Source: Spirochaetia bacterium | Lineage (GTDB): Bacteria; Spirochaetota; UBA12135 | Length of the DNA: 9,178 bases | NCBI GenBank assembly: GCA_003497555.1 | Contig: DNNS01000299.1 | Location: forward strand, 1-9,178 | Direction of reading: 5' to 3' | In this document: piece by piece, positions 7,513-9,178 of the stretch | Layout: the number at the start of each line of letters is the position of its first letter | Numbering within the stretch: the first letter of the stretch is position 1 | The notes under the pieces: generated by a model | The model's input: the letters and a program-made list of their open reading frames with translations, nothing else | Told to the model about the DNA's origin: nothing | Database searches by the model: none | Position numbers and translations under genes: made by a program

Positions 7513-7629
7513 TTTAACCTTTCAGCCGAAGTCGTCTCATCGTACCGGTTTTGCAGTTGCTGATTGCGACAACGATGAGGACTTGCCGGGGTTCACCGGC
7601 GGAAAGATTATAAGCAATTCCACGCCTAT
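7393..7629 (+). ncRNA. Candidate structured RNA or MITE-like element closed by a 17-bp helix
   Basis: ATAGGTGTGGAATTGCT (7393-7409) pairs with AGCAATTCCACGCCTAT (7613-7629) over 17 positions; one pair is U7398-G7624. Inside, these helices can form: 7407-7414 with 7519-7526 (8 bp, sharing three bases with the outer helix), 7415-7422 with 7440-7447 (8 bp), 7484-7488 with 7494-7498 inside 7478-7481/7508-7511, 7529-7543 with 7572-7584 (13 bp, 2-base bulge) capped by 7556-7560/7566-7570, and 7585-7589 with 7596-7600. A second U-G pair (7558-7568) is also allowed only on the + strand. ACCGGT occurs in the loop at 7433-7438 and again at 7544-7549, so a 6-bp loop-loop contact is possible. No known RNA family is recognised. 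A mobile repeat with terminal inverted arms is the main alternative. Confidence 0.4.
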
Positions 7630-7636
7630 ATGTCAA
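7607..7636 (-). promoter_or_regulatory. Strong leftward promoter with perfect -35 and -10 boxes
   Basis: On the minus strand, TTGACA (7636-7631) and TATAAT (7612-7607) both match the sigma70 consensus perfectly, with an 18-base spacer. Positions 7613-7629 of that spacer are the right arm of the 17-bp inverted repeat, so a factor bound there would block the promoter. Transcription would start near 7600 and read through the structured segment toward the BRCT operon. Confidence 0.65.
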
Positions 7637-7705
7637 TATTTTGCTCTTTTAAAAATTAATATGAGATTTTGAGGAAACTTTTACAGTTGTTAATTTATGG
7701 TAAAC

Positions 7706-7788
7706 GCTGTAAGCTTATGGCCTTAGTGCTGTAGCTTGCGGCTTATCAGGAAGGGAGGATATTTGTATGAGTAATAGCTGTAAGCTTA
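7706..7788. repeat. Three GCTGTA(A)GCTT direct repeats around the integrase start
   Basis: GCTGTAAGCTTA occurs exactly at 7706-7717 and 7777-7788, and a one-base-shorter version, GCTGTAGCTT, at 7728-7737. The third exact copy lies within the first codons of the integrase. Such spaced direct repeats suit binding by a regulator, an excisionase or the integrase itself, with control of integrase expression as the likely effect. Confidence 0.55.
7753..7758 (+). promoter_or_regulatory. Ribosome binding site of the integrase
   Basis: GGGAGG lies 8 bases before the ATG at 7767. It is one of the clearest SD sequences in the window and fixes the integrase start. Confidence 0.8.
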
Positions 7789-8687
7789 GTTCGCTCATTC
7801 AAAATTATATTTCGATCAATAAGCGGATTGTACAATCAACCGCCGATCTTAATGGCAGGGCTTTTCGAGAACTGGTAGATTTAGCCGGTGACGTTGATGC
7901 TGATCAAATAACGCCCGATGATGCGGAACTTTTCCAAGCGTATTTAATTGAAAAAGGTCTGTCGAAGACATCAGCGAATATTTTAGTTGCATCAGCGAGT
8001 CCTGTTTTCAATTGGGCATTAAAGAAAAACATCATTGAGAAAAACCCCTTTGCCGAATTGAAAAAGTTTAAGATCGCACGGCGGCCGGTCAGTATTTATG
8101 AACCCGGAGAGATTCGCAGGCTGATGGAAATAGCCAGCGATCTTTGGAAGGCTCGAATTCTTTTGGGACTTTCAACGCTGCGGCGCGGCGAGGTTTTGAA
8201 TCTAACAATCAAGGATATCGATTTTCAAAACCAGACGGTTCAGATTACGCCCAAGATTGCCAGCGGTTATACATGGCCATGGCAGCCGAAGGACTGTGAG
8301 ACAAGGATAGTACCGATTATTCCAAGACTGGCCGAATTGCTGATGAAGATCGCCGAGACGCTGCCGAAGGGCCAACCGTATATTTGCATCACACCACAGC
8401 GGTATGAATTTCTGAAAATGAAAGGCGTCCTGAAATATCGTTGGTGCAGCAATCCGGAAAATAATTTTGAGAGGAATTTTAGGTTCCTACTTAAACGAGC
8501 GATGATTAGCGGAAAAGTGTTTCACGACTTGCGTAAAACAGGATTAACTTTGCTTAGCGATGGCATGAGATCGAGGGAAATTATGGAAATCGCCGGGCAT
8601 TCTAATTTAAAAACTACAGAGAAATACCTGGGGATTCGCAAAGACCGTTTGTCACGAGCGCGTGAACTATTAGATTTGGGCGTCTGA
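7767..8687 (+). CDS. int: Tyrosine recombinase / integrase
   Basis: 306 aa, full length for this family. Residues about 1-100 are the helical SAM-like core-binding domain; residues 105-300 are the catalytic domain. The catalytic set is complete: Arg139 in LSTLRRGEVL, the beta-hairpin Lys175 in QPKDCETRIVPI, His253 and Arg256 in FHDLRKTG, His278 in IAGHSN, and the nucleophile Tyr287 in TTEKYLG. These enzymes cut and rejoin DNA at att sites by a 3'-phosphotyrosine link. The ATG is supported by GGGAGG. The gene ends 16 bases before the tRNA-Ala fragment and reads toward it, which makes that fragment the likely crossover site. Repeated GCTGTA(A)GCTT motifs overlap its start. No excisionase is recognised nearby. 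Confidence 0.95.
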   Translation: MSNSCKLSSLIQNYISINKRIVQSTADLNGRAFRELVDLAGDVDADQITPDDAELFQAYLIEKGLSKTSANILVASASPVFNWALKKNIIEKNPFAELKKFKIARRPVSIYEPGEIRRLMEIASDLWKARILLGLSTLRRGEVLNLTIKDIDFQNQTVQITPKIASGYTWPWQPKDCETRIVPIIPRLAELLMKIAETLPKGQPYICITPQRYEFLKMKGVLKYRWCSNPENNFERNFRFLLKRAMISGKVFHDLRKTGLTLLSDGMRSREIMEIAGHSNLKTTEKYLGIRKDRLSRARELLDLGV

Positions 8688-8703
8688 CCGTTTGTAAGGC
8701 GCC

Positions 8704-8750
8704 CTTGCATGGCATGCAAGAGGTCGCAAGTTCGAATCCTGTTGGCTCCA
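8704..8750 (+). tRNA. 3' fragment of tRNA-Ala(GGC): probable att site
   Basis: Visible parts are the anticodon stem CTTGC/GCAAG (8704-8708, 8716-8720) with loop ATGGCAT and anticodon GGC (8711-8713), the variable region AGGTC, the T-arm with loop TTCGAAT (8731-8737), the acceptor strand TGGCTCC and discriminator A (8750). U70 in the acceptor strand fits the G3-U70 identity of tRNA-Ala. The D-arm and 5' acceptor half are absent; the integrase 3' end is there instead. One T-stem pair is broken (A8729 against C8739). CCA is not encoded. It is the target fragment left by integration into a tRNA 3' end, so an intact copy should exist at the other end. Confidence 0.85.
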
Positions 8751-8760
8751 TTAAAGCTAT

Positions 8761-8777
8761 CCTGACAGTTTGTCAGG
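8761..8777. repeat. 7-bp hairpin after the tRNA fragment
   Basis: CCTGACA and TGTCAGG form a perfect 7-bp stem with a 3-base loop, starting 11 bases after the discriminator base. It has the position of a tRNA terminator, but no T-run follows on either strand, so it is recorded as an inverted repeat only. Confidence 0.5.
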
Positions 8778-9017
8778 ACTGTTTGTAAGTTAAAAACCGC
8801 CGCAAAGCTACAGCATTTCTTATTCGAAATTATTCCCAAAAATATTCCCCACTTAGCCAGAGCACGAAAGGCACGTACCCCGAAAATGGTTATGCGGCTT
8901 TGAACCATGGCCAAGGTCATGACGCTAAAAGCAATATCAAGCCAGGTTGACTCCTTTTTCCCATCGGGGTAATCATTTTTAGATTATAAACCACCTCCTT
9001 TTTAGGAGGATCACGGC

Positions 9018-9122
9018 ATGGCGGTTTCTCTCCTCGGCCGCCTGCCATTTGAAATCATTTTAAAAAACCTCCTCCTGGTAGCTCCAGGATGCCCCACTCA
9101 TCTTTCAGCCGTTCGCTATTAG
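9018..9122 (+). CDS. Weak candidate 34-aa small ORF with sequestered SD
   Basis: ATG at 9018 is preceded by AGGAGG (9004-9009) with an 8-base spacer and opens 34 codons ending in TAG at 9120. The SD forms one arm of a CCTCCT/AGGAGG hairpin (8994-9009), and the start codon sits in the next stem (9015-9046). The predicted product is short and hydrophobic (LLGRLPFEIILKNLLLV) with no recognised family. Chance is a real possibility; the good SD is the only support. Confidence 0.2.
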   Translation: MAVSLLGRLPFEIILKNLLLVAPGCPTHLSAVRY

Positions 9123-9178
9123 GTGATGGGGTGCAATTATTCTCCTCCTCCCTCCTTGGAGTAATAGTTTACCGGCGG

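Larger units (their letters stand above)
7084..7766. other. Signal-rich intergenic region between operon and integrase
   Basis: This 683-base AT-rich stretch separates the divergent BRCT operon and integrase. It has no confident coding gene. It holds promoters facing left, heptamer repeats, three inverted repeats, a closed multi-helix segment (7393-7629), repeated GCTGTA(A)GCTT motifs near the integrase start and a weak 40-codon ORF. Each is listed separately. The region probably contains the lysogeny-type control of the element, but no repressor gene is visible here. Confidence 0.7.
8751..9178. other. Region without a confident gene; many small hairpins
   Basis: These 428 bases past the tRNA fragment lack a recognisable gene. 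If the element is integrated they are host flank; if the sequence is circular they are the other end of the element. Hairpins can form at 8761-8777, 8994-9009, 9015-9046 (one bulge), 9073-9089, about 9093-9131 and 9152-9161. The 9-base word GTTTGTAAG occurs at 8690-8698 and again at 8781-8789, on either side of the tRNA fragment. I see no strong promoter. Confidence 0.6.

Noticed and set aside
7375..7563. 62-codon plus-strand frame with hydrophobic residues
   Set aside because: It starts at a TTG without an SD and runs through the paired helices of the structured segment; no family is recognised.
7393..7629. Retron-type msr/msd RNA
   Set aside because: The inverted arms fit superficially, but no reverse transcriptase is encoded in the window, and the retron RNA layout is not seen.
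8686..8750. Complete tRNA gene
   Set aside because: The 5' acceptor strand and D-arm are missing; the upstream bases belong to the integrase end.
8781..8918. Remnant of an older integrase C-terminus on the plus strand (basic peptide near HLARARKART)
   Set aside because: The frame is short and shows none of the catalytic motifs; similarity is only an impression.
8522..8920. 132-codon minus-strand frame with GANRIRTCDL
   Set aside because: This peptide is the familiar product of translating the antisense strand of a tRNA 3' half; the frame also crosses the integrase 3' end. It is not a gene.

Overview
The window looks like the right-hand end of a prophage or related integrated element in a moderately AT-rich bacterium. 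The evidence is a run of overlapping structural-type genes, a tyrosine integrase, and a 3' fragment of a tRNA-Ala(GGC) gene directly behind the integrase. The host cannot be fixed from this sequence. The style of the structural proteins and several genes with weak or no Shine-Dalgarno (SD) sequence would fit a Planctomycetota-like host, but that is an impression and not a result.

Layout. Bases 1-5354 (+) hold three tightly coupled genes with ATGA and TAATG overlaps: the 3' end of an unrecognised structural-type gene, a 220-aa protein, and a 1427-aa protein. The last two carry short Trp/Tyr-rich modules resembling carbohydrate-binding (CBM5/12-like) domains, which suggests tail or fibre components that contact the cell surface. 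Bases 5339-7083 (-) hold a convergent three-gene operon: a 121-aa helical protein, a 276-aa protein with an N-terminal BRCT domain, and a 175-aa protein with a signal peptide or membrane anchor. The operon lies between the structural genes and the integrase, a usual place for accessory cargo, so a defence or other non-structural role is possible but unproven.

Bases 7084-7766 are a 683-base gene-poor region dense in signals. It has two near-consensus sigma70-type promoters and one weaker one, all pointing left toward the BRCT operon, plus heptamer repeats, several inverted repeats and a candidate 40-codon ORF. Its most striking feature is a roughly 237-base segment (7393-7629) closed by a 17-bp helix, in which several nested helices can form. 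Two U-G wobbles make the fold continuous only as + strand RNA. This is the best candidate here for an undescribed element, either a structured RNA or a MITE-like insertion.

Bases 7767-8687 (+) encode the integrase with all catalytic residues. It is followed at 8704-8750 by the tRNA 3' fragment, the likely attachment site (attR if integrated, attP if circular). Bases 8751-9178 have no confident gene; they contain a run of small hairpins and one weak small-ORF candidate, and may already be host flank.
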